Of a stretch of DNA of 64,000 bases, positions 26,201 through 41,200 are shown piece after piece. The stretch comes from Congeria kusceri. Lineage: Eukaryota > Mollusca > Bivalvia > Myida > Dreissenidae. The notes under the pieces are model-generated. The model was not told the DNA's origin. It saw only the letters and a list, made by a program, of their open reading frames with translations, and made no database searches. The position numbers were made by a program, and so were the translations under genes. The stretch lies in contig CM051024.1 in the NCBI GenBank assembly GCA_027627225.1, positions 40,727,225 through 40,791,224 of the forward strand, in the 5' to 3' direction. Position 1 is the first letter of the stretch. Each line of letters starts with the position of its first letter.

Positions 26201-29200
26201 GGAAACACCTCAGTGAAATTATTTAGAAATCACGCAAGTGGTTTATAACTAGAAGATTTTAATATAGCCATATAAGGAAACTGCCCCATGCCCTGGCGGC
26301 CATATGTTCAAACGAATCACAATTATTTGAAGGAATTTAGTAGAGTGTTACCGAAGGAACGTCTCTGTTGAATTATGTTTATATTCAACCAGAGGTTTAT
26401 TAGATTTTGTAAACTGTCAATAAAGCCTCATAAGGAAAACTGCCTTGCACCCTAGTGGCAATATTTCTTTAACGAATCAACATTATTGGAAAGAATTTCG
26501 TAGAGTGTCACCCAAGGAACATTTCTGTGAAATTATTTAGAAATCAAAGCAGTGGTATGTGACAAGATGATTGTCAAATTTGCTTTATGAGGTCAAATTT
26601 CTGCACCCCTTGGAGGCCATGTTGTTTAATAAAGTAAACACATTTGAAGGACTTTGATAGAGGGTTACCCAAGGAACATTTCTGTGAAATATATTTTTAA
26701 ATCTAGAAAGTGGTCACTAACAAGAGAAGTGTACAGTAGCCTGTATTGCCATATTAGGATAACTGCCCCCACCTCCAGACGGCCATGTTTTTACCGAAAT
26801 CAAATTAAATTGAAGAAATTAATTCAGTAGAAGGAAAATTTATGGGAAAACTAGTTTGAAATCCGGCAGGTGATTTTTGACAAGGAGGTTGTCGAAGTTG
26901 CCTTCGTAGCAATGTAACGGTAAACGTTACCCTAATCCGCCCCAGGTGGCATTTTGTACAAAACGAATCAAACATATTGGAAGGAAATCGGTTAAGGGTC
27001 ATGCATGGGACATTGCTATGAAACAATTTCTAAATCCAGGAAGTTGGTCTTTGACAAGAAGATTGTACAAGTTGCCTTTATAGCTATTTAAAGGCAAACT
27101 TACCCACCCCTGGCCGCCATTTTTTAACGACTTTGGCATTAAAAGGTCCACCCAAGGAGCATTTCTGGGAAAAATATTTTGAAATGCAGCATGTGGTTTC
27201 TGAAAAGAATATTTTCAAAATTTGCTATATATGCCATTACTGGCATTGCAACCAGAGTTGTTCCCATACTGCATTCAATTGAATGATTAAAGAATCATGC
27301 TAGGAACATTACTGCCACGTTTAGTTTAAGTCGTAGGTTTCAGAGATGAATTTGTTTGAAGTAGTTGTTGACGTACGAGGGACGACGAACGATAGACGGT
27401 TGTGACAACAATAGCTCAATCTGGAGCACTTCGATCGTGCTCAGGTGTCTGGTATGAAAAATAAGACATTGGTTTTAAATCTTAAATACGAAGCGATGTC
27501 ACGGAGCTACTGTATTTAGCTTCATGTCATTGAAACTAGTTTACCAACAAATTTGTAGTAATAAACCTGTTATTGGTTCCGGTGTAGTTTCACCAAAATA
27601 TTTATTAATGCCGACATTCACTTACTATTTCTTTGGAACAAAACCAATCAAATGAGTCTTATAATAATTGATGTTATTTTATGTATATTAAGACATTTAA
27701 ATATGCATTTTTTTGCACACAATACCAATGCGTTTGTCACTTTACAAAACGGGTTGTTGTATGTGGCATGCAGTAACAAGCATGTATAGGAAACACGCCG
27801 GTGTTAAGTGTAGTAAACAATGCTCACATATAATTTTTATCTTACTAGTATATTTAATTACTTTCACAATTGACATGACTGCACGGAACAAAACCGAACA
27901 CGTTCAATTTCTTTAAATATTTGTAGGTGCTTTCCCTAACACACGCACACAAATTCAGATTACGAGTGGCTTTTGTGTATTTATGACACAAATCATTTTA
28001 ACGTTGAAAATCAAATAAACATTGTATTATTTTCCGTGTTAGGCAAGCGTTAATTCAAACGGATGTGCCTCAGCTTTAGCTCGACTTCAATTGAATTCGC
28101 ACATAGATACGATCCAGTGGGCAATGATGTATCCGATAGTAAGCTAACTTTAATGGATTAGACCGACCTACTTTATGTCATCGTGTGACAAATAATCTGA
28201 AATGAATGAATACGTATGTAAAAACAACTTAAAAATCTTTAAAGAACCTTGGACTAGATATACGTGTATTTAACTAATGCGCATGGCATAATCAAGTGAT
28301 GCATTCATTCACAATTCATGACACAACCCTCTTTATAGAGGACAAGACGAACAATCAAGCGGGCAAAATGATATCATCTAATTCGGTTTTATGTAAACGC
28401 ACTAAGTGTTACATAATTTCAATTTATCTAACATTTACTACAAATAACTCTTATACATTTTTAAAATCGAATACAGTTTACATTTTATTTCGTAATGCTA
28501 TATTAGTACTTGCCAACGCAGCGTACGTTTGCTTTCTGTTTTTATTGTAATCTGTAATAGCTATTGCCTTGGTATTGGTCACTTGCCTCAAATAAAGGAC
28601 CAGAAGATATTAAGAAATGATATTTGACTTAGAGTTGTTCATCGGCTAATAAACATCGATAATGCGAAAATTATATCGATCTCTGCCAAACATATGTACG
28701 ATAAACAAGGATAATGCGAAAATTATATCGATTCTGACATGACCTGACAACATTTTCTGCAATTACAATGCGAACTATATTTTACAATTTCGGAACCATT
28801 TATTTGGGTTGTGTATTGGTAGTCTAACAACGGTAAATTCAGTTCTTTGTCTATAGAAAACTCAGAGCGTGTCATGTTAGAATAATGGTTTCCCTCCTGG
28901 TGATGTTTCAGGGCCTGGTTTCATTGATCTATTTTTTTGATCAAGTTGCTTACTACAACAGTCTACTTTATAACGTTGATCAAGTTCGTTACTGCTAGAG
29001 TCTAATTTATAACAAAACACAAAACATAATTATGATTCATCTACATTTCAGCATATTGTATAACTAAATTGCAACTTGTAATAGTAAACGACCATTGACT
29101 AAACTTGTCTTGTTTCCGTATCCACCAAAATCTCACTGAAATGGCTGGGTAAAGTAGACGACATTTTTAAAGGTTTTCAATTTAACAGATGTGATTTTCT

Positions 29201-32200
29201 TTTATCACGCAACAGGAACCGAATGAAATACATGTGCATGTCATGACCGTTTAAAAGCGTATGTTTATTACGCGTTTGAAGTCATTGATTATGCAAACAG
29301 TATGAAACGGAACTGCACTGGTCATCTTTATGTAACGCCGTAATAGTTAGTTGATAGTTGCGTTTTAATGAATTTGAATTATAAAAAAATCAGGATGTTA
29401 TAAAAAAATATTACAACACTCCACTTGTATCAGCAGAACAATTATCAACAAAGTGAAACTCCATATGCGACAGCGGGAGATAACTCTTCTTATCAGCACG
29501 AGGTCCTTTATTTATGGCAAGTAGCCAATTGCAAACATTGTACAACACAAAAACACTTAACAAACAGAAACGCGAATTAATAAAACTGGGGTCACCGCCT
29601 TGGAACGGTCAATCAAAATCATTGGGGGTTTAAAGCGGTTTGTGGGTACCGAACAGACCAACATTTATGCAAAATCATATTCTGATGCCATAATGAAACG
29701 TTCTGACGTGTATATTTTAATTAAATAAATTCGTCAAAGATGAATACTATTCTTACAAATGAGTGAGTTGCAAAATTTCTCAGAAAATATAACATAACAA
29801 GAGGGCCATGAGGGCCCTAGGACATTCACATGAGACCTTGTAACCCAATTAGAATTTGCATCCCCGAGGCGTGGCTTTTTTTTTTTTTTTTTTATCCCAG
29901 GGGCATAATATGAACAATCTTGAACAAACCTCTGAGTCTGGCGGTTTCAGGTAAAGATTTTAAAGTAACTTTGCTATTTAAGTCTATATAAAGCATGTGA
30001 CCCCTCTGGGTACCACCAGATTTGACCCCAGGGGCATACTTTGAACAATCTTTGGAGAGGACCACTATGCAATGTTACGTGCCAAATATACGAAAGCTGT
30101 GGGCCTTGCCGTTTCAGAGGAAATCTTTGCTATTTAAATCAATATAAACAAATGACCCCAGGGACGTGACCAGATTTGACACCAGGGGCATAATTTGAAC
30201 AATATTTGTAGAGGACCACTATACGGATGTTACATATTAAATATGAAACCTCTAGGCTGTGCCGTTTCAGAGGAGAAGATTTTTGAAGACATTTTGCTAT
30301 TAAAGTTCATTAAAACCATCAGACCCCCGGGGCGTGACCAGTTTTGACCCCAGGGGCATAATTTGAACTTTCTTTGTAGAGGACTACTATTTGATGTTAC
30401 ATACCAATAAGAAACCGCTGGGCCTTTCGGTTTCTGAAGAGAAGATTATCAGTCATTTTTTGCTATTTAAGACAATATAAATCATGTGACCCCCGGGGCG
30501 TGGCCAGTTTTGACCCCATGGGGATCATTTGAACAATATTTGTAGAGGACCACTATCGGATGTTACATGCCAAATATGAAACCTCTAGGCCTTGCGGTTT
30601 CAGATTAGAAGATTTTAAAATACATTTTGCTATTTATGTTTATATAAGCCATGTGACACTGGGACGCGGCCAGTGTTGACCCCAGGGGCATAATTTGAAC
30701 AATCTTTGTAGAGGACCACTTGAGAATGTTGCATACCAAATATGAAACCTCTGGGCCTTGTGGTTTTAGAGGAGATTTGTAAAGTCATTTTGCTATATAT
30801 TCTATAGAAATCACGTGACCCCGGGGCGTAGCCCGTTTTGAACCCAGGGAAATAATTAGAACAAAATTTGTAAAGGACCACCAAAGGATGTTACATACAA
30901 AATATGAAACCTCTGGGCATTTTGCTATATATTCTATATAAACCATATGATCCCCCGGGGCGTGGCCAGTTTTGATCCCAGGCGCATTATTTGAACAATC
31001 TTTTATAAAGGACCACTATAGGATGTTCCATACCAAATATGAAACCTCTGGGCCTTGTGGTTTTAGAAGAGAAGTTTTTAAAAGTCATTTTGCTATATAT
31101 TCTATATAAACCAAGTGATCCCCGGGGCGTGGCCCGTTTTTATCCCCAGATACATAATTTGAACAAACTTTGTAAAGGACCACTGATGGATGTTGAATAT
31201 CAGATATGAAATCTCTGGTCCTTGCGGTTTCAGAGGAGAAGATGTTTAAAGTCATTTTGCTATGTATTCTATATAAGGTATATGACCCCCGGGGCGAAGC
31301 CAGTTTTGACCCCAGGGGCATAATTTGAACTTTCTTTGAATAGGACCACTTGCGGATGTTACATACCAAATATGAAACCTCTGGACCTTGCGGTTTCAGA
31401 GGAGAAGATTTTAAAAGTAATTTTGATATATATTCTATGTGAAACATGTGACCCCCGGGGCGTGGCCCGTTCTGACCCCAGGGGCATAGTTTGAACAATC
31501 TTTGTGGAGGACCATTATAGGATGTTACATACCAAATATGAAACCTCTGGGCCCTTCGGTTTCAGAGAAGAAGAAATTTGAACATTTAAAATCTAATTTT
31601 AGCTCTGGTAACCTACATATGCAGCAGACCGCAACGATTTGAACACCTTTGAAAGAAGGTCACCCAAAAATCATTTATGTGGAGTTCGATGAAAATCTGC
31701 CAAGTGGTTTAGGAGGAGATGTTGTTTGAATGAAAAGTTGACGACGCACGCACGCACGCACGCAACACGGACAACGGGCGATCACAAAAGCTCATCATGA
31801 GCATTTTGTGCTGAGGTGAGCTAAAACAAATGGGAAATTGTCAGTAACCAAACAAATACTCGTACTTTACAAGCAAAAATAAACAAATTTACGTATTTAC
31901 ACACTTAAAACCGATATGCTCTTTGCGTCTATGATTATAACAAATAATAATAATCATTAAAGTGAACAAGAATTTAATTAGATCTTCAAAAATTTATTTA
32001 ATTTGGATAAACGTTTAATATTTTGCTATATACAAGGAAAACAATCAAAATCAAATTATCATTCAAAATTGCAAAATCTCAAATGTAGAAGATATTTATG
32101 TTTGGCAGAGATCGAAATTGATTGATCATCCGGTTAAATCAAACAGCAGTGATGACCTTATATTGCAATTTGAAACCGTTAATGTATCCATTCAGAATTT

Positions 32201-35200
32201 ATAGTAATTTAGTAACGTGAATGTATATGTATGTGTATATGCAATATCATAAATCTGTATTAATGAAAACATTTATGAGTGATAATTCGCAATTGTGTGT
32301 ACATTTTATAGAATAATATCATTTAATTTGTATAGTCGATTCTAATATGTTTTTCGAAATAATACACAGTCACGAATAAGTTTTATTTTGTTATAAATAT
32401 TAAATTATGTTTCAATAATAATTAAAACTTTGTCAAAGGAGTGACAATTAACGGGCCCCGATTGATAGCATGTTTAAAGGTGTGGGTCAGCCAATTTTTA
32501 AAGCGATGATAGAACATTATAATATGTAAAAGTTTGGCAACAAGTTAAATCCCCTTTTAACGCACAGCTACAGGTTACTACTACCAACATGAAAACATTT
32601 ATGAGTGCTTTTTCGCAATTGTGTGTTCATTTTATAGAATAATATCATTTAATTTGTATAGTCGATTCTAATATGTTTTTCGAAATAATACACAGTCACG
32701 AATAAGTTTTATTTTGTTATAAATATTAAATTATGTTTCAATAATAATTAGAACTTTGTCAATGGAGTGACAATTAACGGTCCCCGATTGATAGCATGTT
32801 TAAATGCGTGGGTCAGCCAATTGATAGAACATTATAATATGTAAAAGTTTGGCAACAAGTTAAATCCCCTTTTAACGCACAGCTACAGGTTGCTAAAACC
32901 AACAATGAAGACCAGTTTCCAAAAAACCCGTTGGAAACTGCAGGAGGAGTTGCGTTCACAAGAATTTTTTCCTATGTATTCCATAGAGGAAAAATAACCA
33001 ATGGACCATAACTTCGTAATGGAGGAGAAACATTAAATCCCCATCTTTACGAACAGCTACGCCTTACCCTCAACAATGAAGACAGGTTTCAATTCCAAAA
33101 ACGAAGTACGAAAAGGGCAATAACTCCAGAATTATGAAGTGTAGAGTAACGGTTATTAAGCAATGCACTTTTCCTTAATGAGATCCTTTCACCTAAAAAA
33201 GTTTCAAGATAATATCTCTTATAGTCTACGAGTTATGCCCTGAGCAAAATGATGTATGAAAAGTTAACAAATGACAATTGTTCCAGAATTATGAAGGGCA
33301 AAGTTAAGGTTCTTTTGCACTGCACTTCTCCTCAATGAAATCTATCCACCTATCAATTTTTAACCTGATAGCTTAAATGCTTTCGTAGTTATGAAGGAAA
33401 AACTTTCAAAATGGTAACTATAAGGCACTGCAATAAATTGCAGGGGATGGGTGACTAATTAACTTAAATATAACAACACACCGTAGCTTTTTATTTCAAG
33501 TGTATTTTCTATGTCTAATTTATAAAAATGTTGCTCAAATCTTTAACGCTGACCATAGCCCATGTTAACAGAATGAAATATTGTACATCTTTTGTCCGAA
33601 TGTGTATGTATGGTTTAGGAAATATTAGTGCAACCGACAGTCTTGCCTTTTGCTTATCACACAACAGTATAAACTTAATGCACAATCTGTGTTTTGATTC
33701 GCATTCATTATAGCATACATTAATTCGAATGATAAAAATCTAACCAGGCTGTTCGCAGGACACGTTTTCCCATGTTCTGTTAGAAAGGCAAGTTATCTCG
33801 GATCTGCCAGTGTACCCCGGGTCACAGTTAACATCAGCGATGGAACCGTATGTTGTATTAGTACCTTGGCGTAAAGTTGCATTTCCATTTGCAATAGCTG
33901 GTAGTGGTCCACATGCTGAAAAGGGGACAGGTTTATCGCAATAATCAATTTAAATGACGAAAGCTGTTACATTGACTTTGCAATGTTATTTAATAAAATG
34001 GAAGATAATTGCAGTGACATAACTTTAACAGTGTGTCAAATCGTACTTGAATGAAAGGTACGTTATATAGCAAATTGCTGAGGCATCAAATTTATGTTAT
34101 ACAATTTCTGGTAAGACATAATATTGACCTGAACTGTACATGAACCTACGCAGTTAACTCAAACATATGGTTAATTTAAATCACCCCAATTGGTATAGAC
34201 GCTGATCTTCCAATATCCGCCACACATCTTGCTGCTGTCTCAGGTACATGGTTCGTCACATTCTGACTCCGGCCGCTTGATTGCGTTCAGCGTATTGCCA
34301 CAGAAGCAATACTGCCAGTTCTAAATGCACAAACGAATCCATTAAAACAGCACATTGACGTGAGGAGTAAAGGAGGGGAATCAGATGTTCCCCTGACGTG
34401 TAATAATTGACCGATTAAGTATTGTATCGTATCATTGGTCTTGTACCCGCGCCGAATGATTTCGTTTTGCTACAAACAGCCGTTTACATAATACGGATGT
34501 TTTAACAAGACGCTGACGGTCCATATACCATATTCATTGATTTCGTAACAAAAACACGCTTTTCCTCTGGAAACGAAAAACACTCAAGGTAGAACAGCTA
34601 GACCATATGTTTGTTAACCTCCTTCCTATATATTAGCTTTCATCGGATCATTGAAATTCTGCACGTGTTTTCAAAGAAATGGACCAGACAAAGAATATGC
34701 ACTAGGATCAATACTCAATAAAGGTCTGCAAATCCTTGAAAATGAAGCACGTCACCTTCTGATAATGAAGCTTCATTTACATTCCACTAATTGATAGACA
34801 GGAAAGAGTCCTTATGATGCAACACCTACCAGATCTTGACAAATCAGATATGAAATGGAATCAGATAGACGATTAATATAGAAATCGTATACGATAATCT
34901 GATTAATATGTACTTTTAATATCCTGGAACACGTGCTTGCGAAGAACAATGAACGGAAAATGGACGTAAATACCCTTGCTGCTTTTATAAAACTTATTTA
35001 AGTACAAAACACTAAATAGTTATAGACGGTAACAATTTCTATGCATATTTAAAGCAAACCGACCTCCACTCCGGCATATCTGTAGGCGCTGCAACGACTT
35101 GCACACTCCAAAGGTGTGTTCGTGGAAGAGGTGCTCAACATAGGAAGAAGGACACGATCAGGGGTATCCTCATAGCAACCGAGATAAACGATACCTGCCA

Positions 35201-38200
35201 AAAAGTAGGAACACAACTATACTTCGTATTCGCAAGACGCAATTTAAACTAGCTTTTCAGAAGGTCCGTTCAAACCAAGTTGCGGATATTATTTTGAATA
35301 CATATCTTAAATATTAAAACAACAAAATCATATTAACAAGTGGGCCAAGATAGCCCTGGGTCGCTCACCTGATTTAAAGGCATCAAGATGTCTTGTACAG
35401 TTAAATAGCATGTTCCAAGATATTTGTAGTTAAATGTTTACAACAGATAATAACATTGGACCACGTACATGTTTTTTAAAAATTCAAAATAATTTCAAGA
35501 ATTTTGGTAGAGGGTCATTTAGGGTAGAGGATCATTCAGGGAACACTTCAGTGAAATGATTTAGAAATCACGCAAGTGGTTGCTAACAAGAAGATTTTCA
35601 AAGTTTTCAATACAGCCATCTACGGAAAACTGCCCCATGCCCTGTCGGCCATATGTTCAAACGAATCACAATTATTTGAATGAATTTAGTAGAGGGTTAC
35701 CGAAGGAACGTTTCTGTTGAATTATTTTTATATCCAACCAGTGGTTTATTACATTTTGTAAACTGTCAATAAAGCCTCATAAGGAAAACTGCCTTTCACC
35801 CTAGTGGCAATATTTCTTTAACGAATCAACATTATTGGATGGAATTTGGTAGAGTGTCGCCGAAGGAACGTTTTTGTGTAATTATTTTGAAATCAAAGAA
35901 GTGGTTTCTGACAAGATGATTGTCAACGTTGCTTCATAGCTATACTTGTTCAAATTTCTGCACCCCTTGGCCTCCATGTTGTTTAATAAATTAAACACAT
36001 TTGAAGGACTTTGATAGAGGGTTACTTAAGGAACATTTCTGTGAAATCTATTTTAAAATCTAGAAATGGTCATTAACAAGAAAAGTGTACAAGTAACCTT
36101 TAGTGCCATATTAGAACAAATGCCCCCACCTCCAGACGGCCATGATTTACCGAAATCAAAATAAATTGAAGAAATTAATTCAGTAGAAGGAACATTTGTG
36201 CGAAAAGTAGTTTGAAATCCGCAGGTGATTTCTGACAAGTTTTCGAAGTTGCCTTCATAGCTATGTCACGGTAAACGTTAGCTTAACCCCGGCCCTGGTG
36301 GCATTGTTTTTAAACGAATCAAACTTATTTGAAGGAAATTGCTAAAGGTTCATGCATGGGGCATTGCTATGAAACTACTTTTAAATCCAGGAAATGGTCT
36401 TTGACAAGAAGATTGTAAAAGTTGCCTTTATAGCTATTTAAAGGCAAACTTACCCACCTCATATCCGCCATTTTTTAACGAATTCGGTATTAAAAGGTAC
36501 ACTCAAGGAGCATTTCTGGGAAAACTACTTTGAAATGCAGCAAGTGGTTGCTGAAAAGAAGATTTTCAAAATGTGCTATACAAATCAGAGCATTTTTGCA
36601 CACAATGCCAATGCGTATTTCACTTTACAAAACGGGTTGTTGTATGTGGTATGCAGTAACAAGCATGTATACGAAACACGTCTGTGTTAAGTGTGGTCAA
36701 AAATGCTCATATAATTTTTCTCTAACTAGTATATCTAATAAATTCCACAATTTACATGACTGCAAGGAACAAAACCGAACACGTTCAATGGCTTTAAATA
36801 TTTGTAGGTGCTTTCCCTAACACACGCACACAAATTCAGATTACGAGTGGCTTTTGTGTATTTATGACACAAATCATTTTAACGTTGAAAATCAAATAAA
36901 CATTGTATTATTTTCCGTGTTTAGCAAGCGTTAAATTAAAACGGATGTTCTACAGCTTTAGCTCGACTTCAATTGAATTCGCACATAGATATGATCCAGT
37001 GGGCAATGATGTATCCGATAGTAAACTTAAGCTAACTTTAATGAATTCGACCGACCTACTTTATGTCATCGCGTGACAAATAATCTTAAATGAATGAATA
37101 CGTATGTAAAAACAACTAAACAATCTCTAAAGAACCTTGGACTAGATATACGTGTATTTAACTAATGCGCATGGCATAATCAAGTGATGCATTCATTCAC
37201 AAGTCATGACACAACCCTCTTTATAGAGGACAAGACGAAAAATCAAACGGGCAAAATGATATCATCTAATTCGGTTTTATGTAAACGCACTAAGTATTAC
37301 ATAATGTCAATGTATCTAACATATACTACAAATAACTCTTATACATTTTTAAAATCGAATACAGTTTACATTTTATTTCATAATGCTATATTAGTACTTG
37401 TCAACGCAGCGTACGTTTGCTTTCTGTTTTTATTGTAATCTGTCGTAGCTATTGCCGTGGTATTGGTCACTTGCCTCAAACAAAGGACAAGAAGATATTA
37501 AGAAATGATTTTTGACTTAGAGTTGTTCATCGGCTAATAAACACCGATAATGCGAAAATTATATCGATCTCTGCCAAACATAAGAACGATAAACGAGGAT
37601 AATGCGAAAATTATATCGATTCTGACATGACCTGAAAACATTTTCTGCAATTACAATGCGAACAATATTTTACAATTTCGGAAGCATTTATTCGGGTTGT
37701 TTATTGGTAGTCTATCAACGGAAAATTCTGTTCTTTGTCTATAGAAAACTCTGAGCGTGTCATGTTAGAATAATGGTTTCCCTCCTGCTGATGTTTCTGG
37801 GCTGGGTTTCATTGATCTTTTATTTTGATCAAGTTGCTTACTACTACAGTGTACCTTATAGCGTTGATCAAGTTGGTTACTGCTAGAGTCTAACTTATAG
37901 CAAAACACAAAACATAATTATTATTCATCTACATTTCAGCATATTGTATAACTAAATTGCAACTTGTAATAGTAAACGACCATTGACTAAACTTGTCTTG
38001 TTTCCGTATCCACCAAAATCTCACTGGAATGGCTGGGTAAAGAAAACGACATTTTTAAAGGTTTTCAATTTAACAGATGTGATTTTCTTGTATCACGCAA
38101 CAGGAACCGAATGAAATACGTGTGCATGTCATGACCGTTTAAAAGCGTATGTTTATTACGCGTTTGAAGTCATTGGTTAAGCAAACAGTATGAAACGGAA

Positions 38201-41200
38201 CTGCACTGGTCATCTTTATGTCACGCCGTAATAGTTAGTTGATAGTTGCGTTTTAATGAATTTGCATTATACAAAAATCAGGATGTTATAAAAAAATATT
38301 ACAACACTCCAATTGCATCAGCAGAACAAATATCAACAAAGTGAAACTCCATATGCGACTGCGGGAAAGAACTCTTCGTATCAGCACGAGGTCCTTATGG
38401 CAAGTAACCAATTGCAAACATTGTACAATACAAAAACACATAACAAACAGAAACGCGAATTAATAAAACGGGGGTCGCCGCCTTGGAACGGTCAATCAAA
38501 ATCATTGGGGGTTTAAACCGGTTTGTAGGTACCCGAACTTCACTCAATAACAGACCAACAATTATGCAAAATCATTTTCTTATGCCATAATGAAACGTTC
38601 TGACGTGTACATTTTATTTAAAAATATTCGTCAAAGATGAATACTATTCTTACAAATGAGTGAGTTGCAAAATTTCTCAGAAAATATAACTAAACAAGAG
38701 GTCCATGAGGGCCCTAGGACGTTGACATGAGACCTTGTAACCCAATTAGAATTTGCATCCCCGTGGCGCGGCTTTTTTTTTAATCCTAGGGGCATAATAT
38801 GAACAATCTTGAACAAACCTCTGAGTCTGGCGGTTTCAGGTAAAGATTTTAAAGTAACTTTGCTATTGAAGTCTATATAAAGCATATGAACCCTCGGGGT
38901 ACCACCAGATTTGACCCCAGGGGCATACTTTGAACAATCTTTGGGGAGGACCACTATGCAATGTTACGTACCAAATATACGAAAGATGTGGGCCTTGCCG
39001 TTTCAGAGGAAATTTTTAAAGCCATTTTGCTATTTAAGTCTATATAAAAAATGACCCAGGGACGTGACCAGATTTGACCCCAGGGGCATAATTTGAACAA
39101 TATTTTGTAGAGGACCACTATACGGATGTTACATATTAAATATGAAACCTCTAGGCCTTGCCGTTTCATAGGAGAAGATTTTTGAAGACATTTTGCTATT
39201 AAAGTTCATTAAAACCATCAGACCCCCGGGGCGTGACCAGTTTTGACCCCAGGGGCATAATTTGAACTTTCTTTGTAACGGACTACTATATGATTTTACA
39301 TACCAAATAAGAAACCTCTGGGCATTTCGGTTTCTGAATAAGTCATTTTGCTATTTTAAGACTATATAAATCATGTGACCACCGGGGCGTGGCCAGTTTT
39401 GATACCAGGGCCATCATTTGAACAATATTTGTAGACGACCACTATCGGATGTTACATACCAAATATGAAACCTCTGGGCTTTGCGGTTTCAGAGAAGAAG
39501 ATTTTAAAATATATTTTGCTATTTATGTTTATATAAGCCATGTGACACCTGGGACGTAGCCAGTTTTGACCCCAGGGGCATAATTTTAACAATCTTTGTA
39601 GAGGACCACTTGAGAATGTTACATACCAAATACGAAACCTCTGGGCCTTGTGGTTTTAGAGGAGATTTTTAAAGTCATTTTGCTATATATTCTATAGAAA
39701 CCATGTGACCCCCGGGGCGTAGCCCGTTTTGAACCCAGGGAAATAATTAGAACAAAATTTGTAAAGGACCACCAAAGGATGTAACATACCAAAATATATG
39801 AAACCTCTGGGCTTTGCGGTTTCAGAGGAGAAGATTTGTAAAGTCATTTTGCTATATATTCTATATAAACCATGTTATCCCCCGGGGCGTGGCCAGTTTT
39901 GATCCCAGGCGCATTATTTGAACAATCTTTTGTAGAGGACCACTATGGGATGTTCCATACCAAATATGAAACCTCCGGATCTTGTGGTTTGAGAAGAGAA
40001 GATTTTAGCAGTCATTTTGCTATATATTCTATATAAACCAAGTGATCCACGGGGCGTGGCCCGTTTTCATCCCCAGAGACATAATTTGAACAAACTTTGT
40101 AACGGACCACTGATGGACGTTGAATATCAGATATGAAATCTCTGGTCCTTGCGGTTTCAGAGGAGAAGGTTTTTAAAGTCATTTTGCTATATATTCTATA
40201 TAAACTATATGACCCCCGGGGCAAAGCCAGTTTTGACCCCAGGGGCATAATTTGAACTTTCTTTGAATAAGACCATTTGCGGATGTTACATATCAAAAAG
40301 AAACCTCTGGACCTTGTGGTTTCAGAGGAGAAGATTTTAAAAGTAATTTTGCTATATATACTATGTGAACCATGTGAACCCGGGGCGTGGCCCGTTCTGA
40401 CCCCAGGGGCAGAGTTTGAACAATCTTGGTGGAGGACCACTATAGGATGTTACATACCAAATATGAAACCTCTTGGCCCTTCGGTTTCAGAGAAGAAGAT
40501 TCTTAAAATTTGAAATATAAAAATTTAATTTTAGCTCTGGTGACCTACATATGCAGCAGACCGTAACGATTTGAACAAATTCGAAAGAAGGTCACCCAAT
40601 AATCATTTCTGTGAAGTTTGCTTAAAATCTGCCAAGTGGTTTAGGAGGAGATGTTGTTTGAATGAAAAGTTGACGACGCACGCACGCACGCAACACGGAC
40701 AACGGGCGATCACAAAAGCTCATCATGAGCACTTTGTGCTGAGGTGAGCTATAACAAATGGGAAATTGTCAGTAACCAAACAAATACTCGTACTTTACAA
40801 GCAAAAATAAACAAATTTACGTATTTACACACTTAAAACAGATATGCTATGTGCGTCTATGATTATAACAAATAATAATAATCATTAAAGTGAACAAGAA
40901 TTTAATTAGATCTTCAAACATTAATTTAAATTGGATAAACGTTTAATATTTTGCTATATTCAAGGAAAAAAATCGATTTCAAATTATCATTCAAAATTGC
41001 AAAATGTAGAAGATATTTATGTTTGGCAGAGATCGAAATTGATTGATCATCCGGTTAAATCAAACAGCAGTGATGACCTTATATTGCAATTTGAAACCGT
41101 TAATGTATCTATTCAGAATTTATAGTAATTTAGTAACGTGAATGTATATGTATGTGTATATGCTATATCATAATTCTGTATTTAATGAAAACATTTATGA

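Larger units (their letters stand above)
18743..27635. repeat. Segmental duplication unit 1 (~8.9 kb)
   Basis: Aligns along its length with 27636-36580 and 36590-45485. Contains, from left: unique intron sequence, an array element (20928-22690), a CCP exon, a WSC exon with its decayed duplicate, a WSC 5' exon and a second array element (26050-27450). By eye it is the most diverged of the three copies. Confidence 0.92.
27636..36580. repeat. Segmental duplication unit 2 (~8.9 kb)
   Basis: Same order as unit 1. It is closest by eye to unit 3. It has a private ~315-bp tandem duplication (32265-32890) and is cut at its right end by the junction with unit 3. Confidence 0.92.

Noticed and set aside
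30630..31498. Open frames of 84-142 codons in the array elements (also 20866-22228, 38631-40440, 63177-63398)
   Set aside because: They repeat the same peptide pattern ([21 protein letters not shown]) because the DNA is a ~170-bp tandem repeat; no sign of coding constraint.
28296..37438. 84-codon plus-strand frames at 28296 and 37184, and 61-70-codon frames at 33528 and 42088
   Set aside because: Present in more than one unit only because the units are duplicated; the homologous stretch in unit 1 is not open, and no family is recognised.
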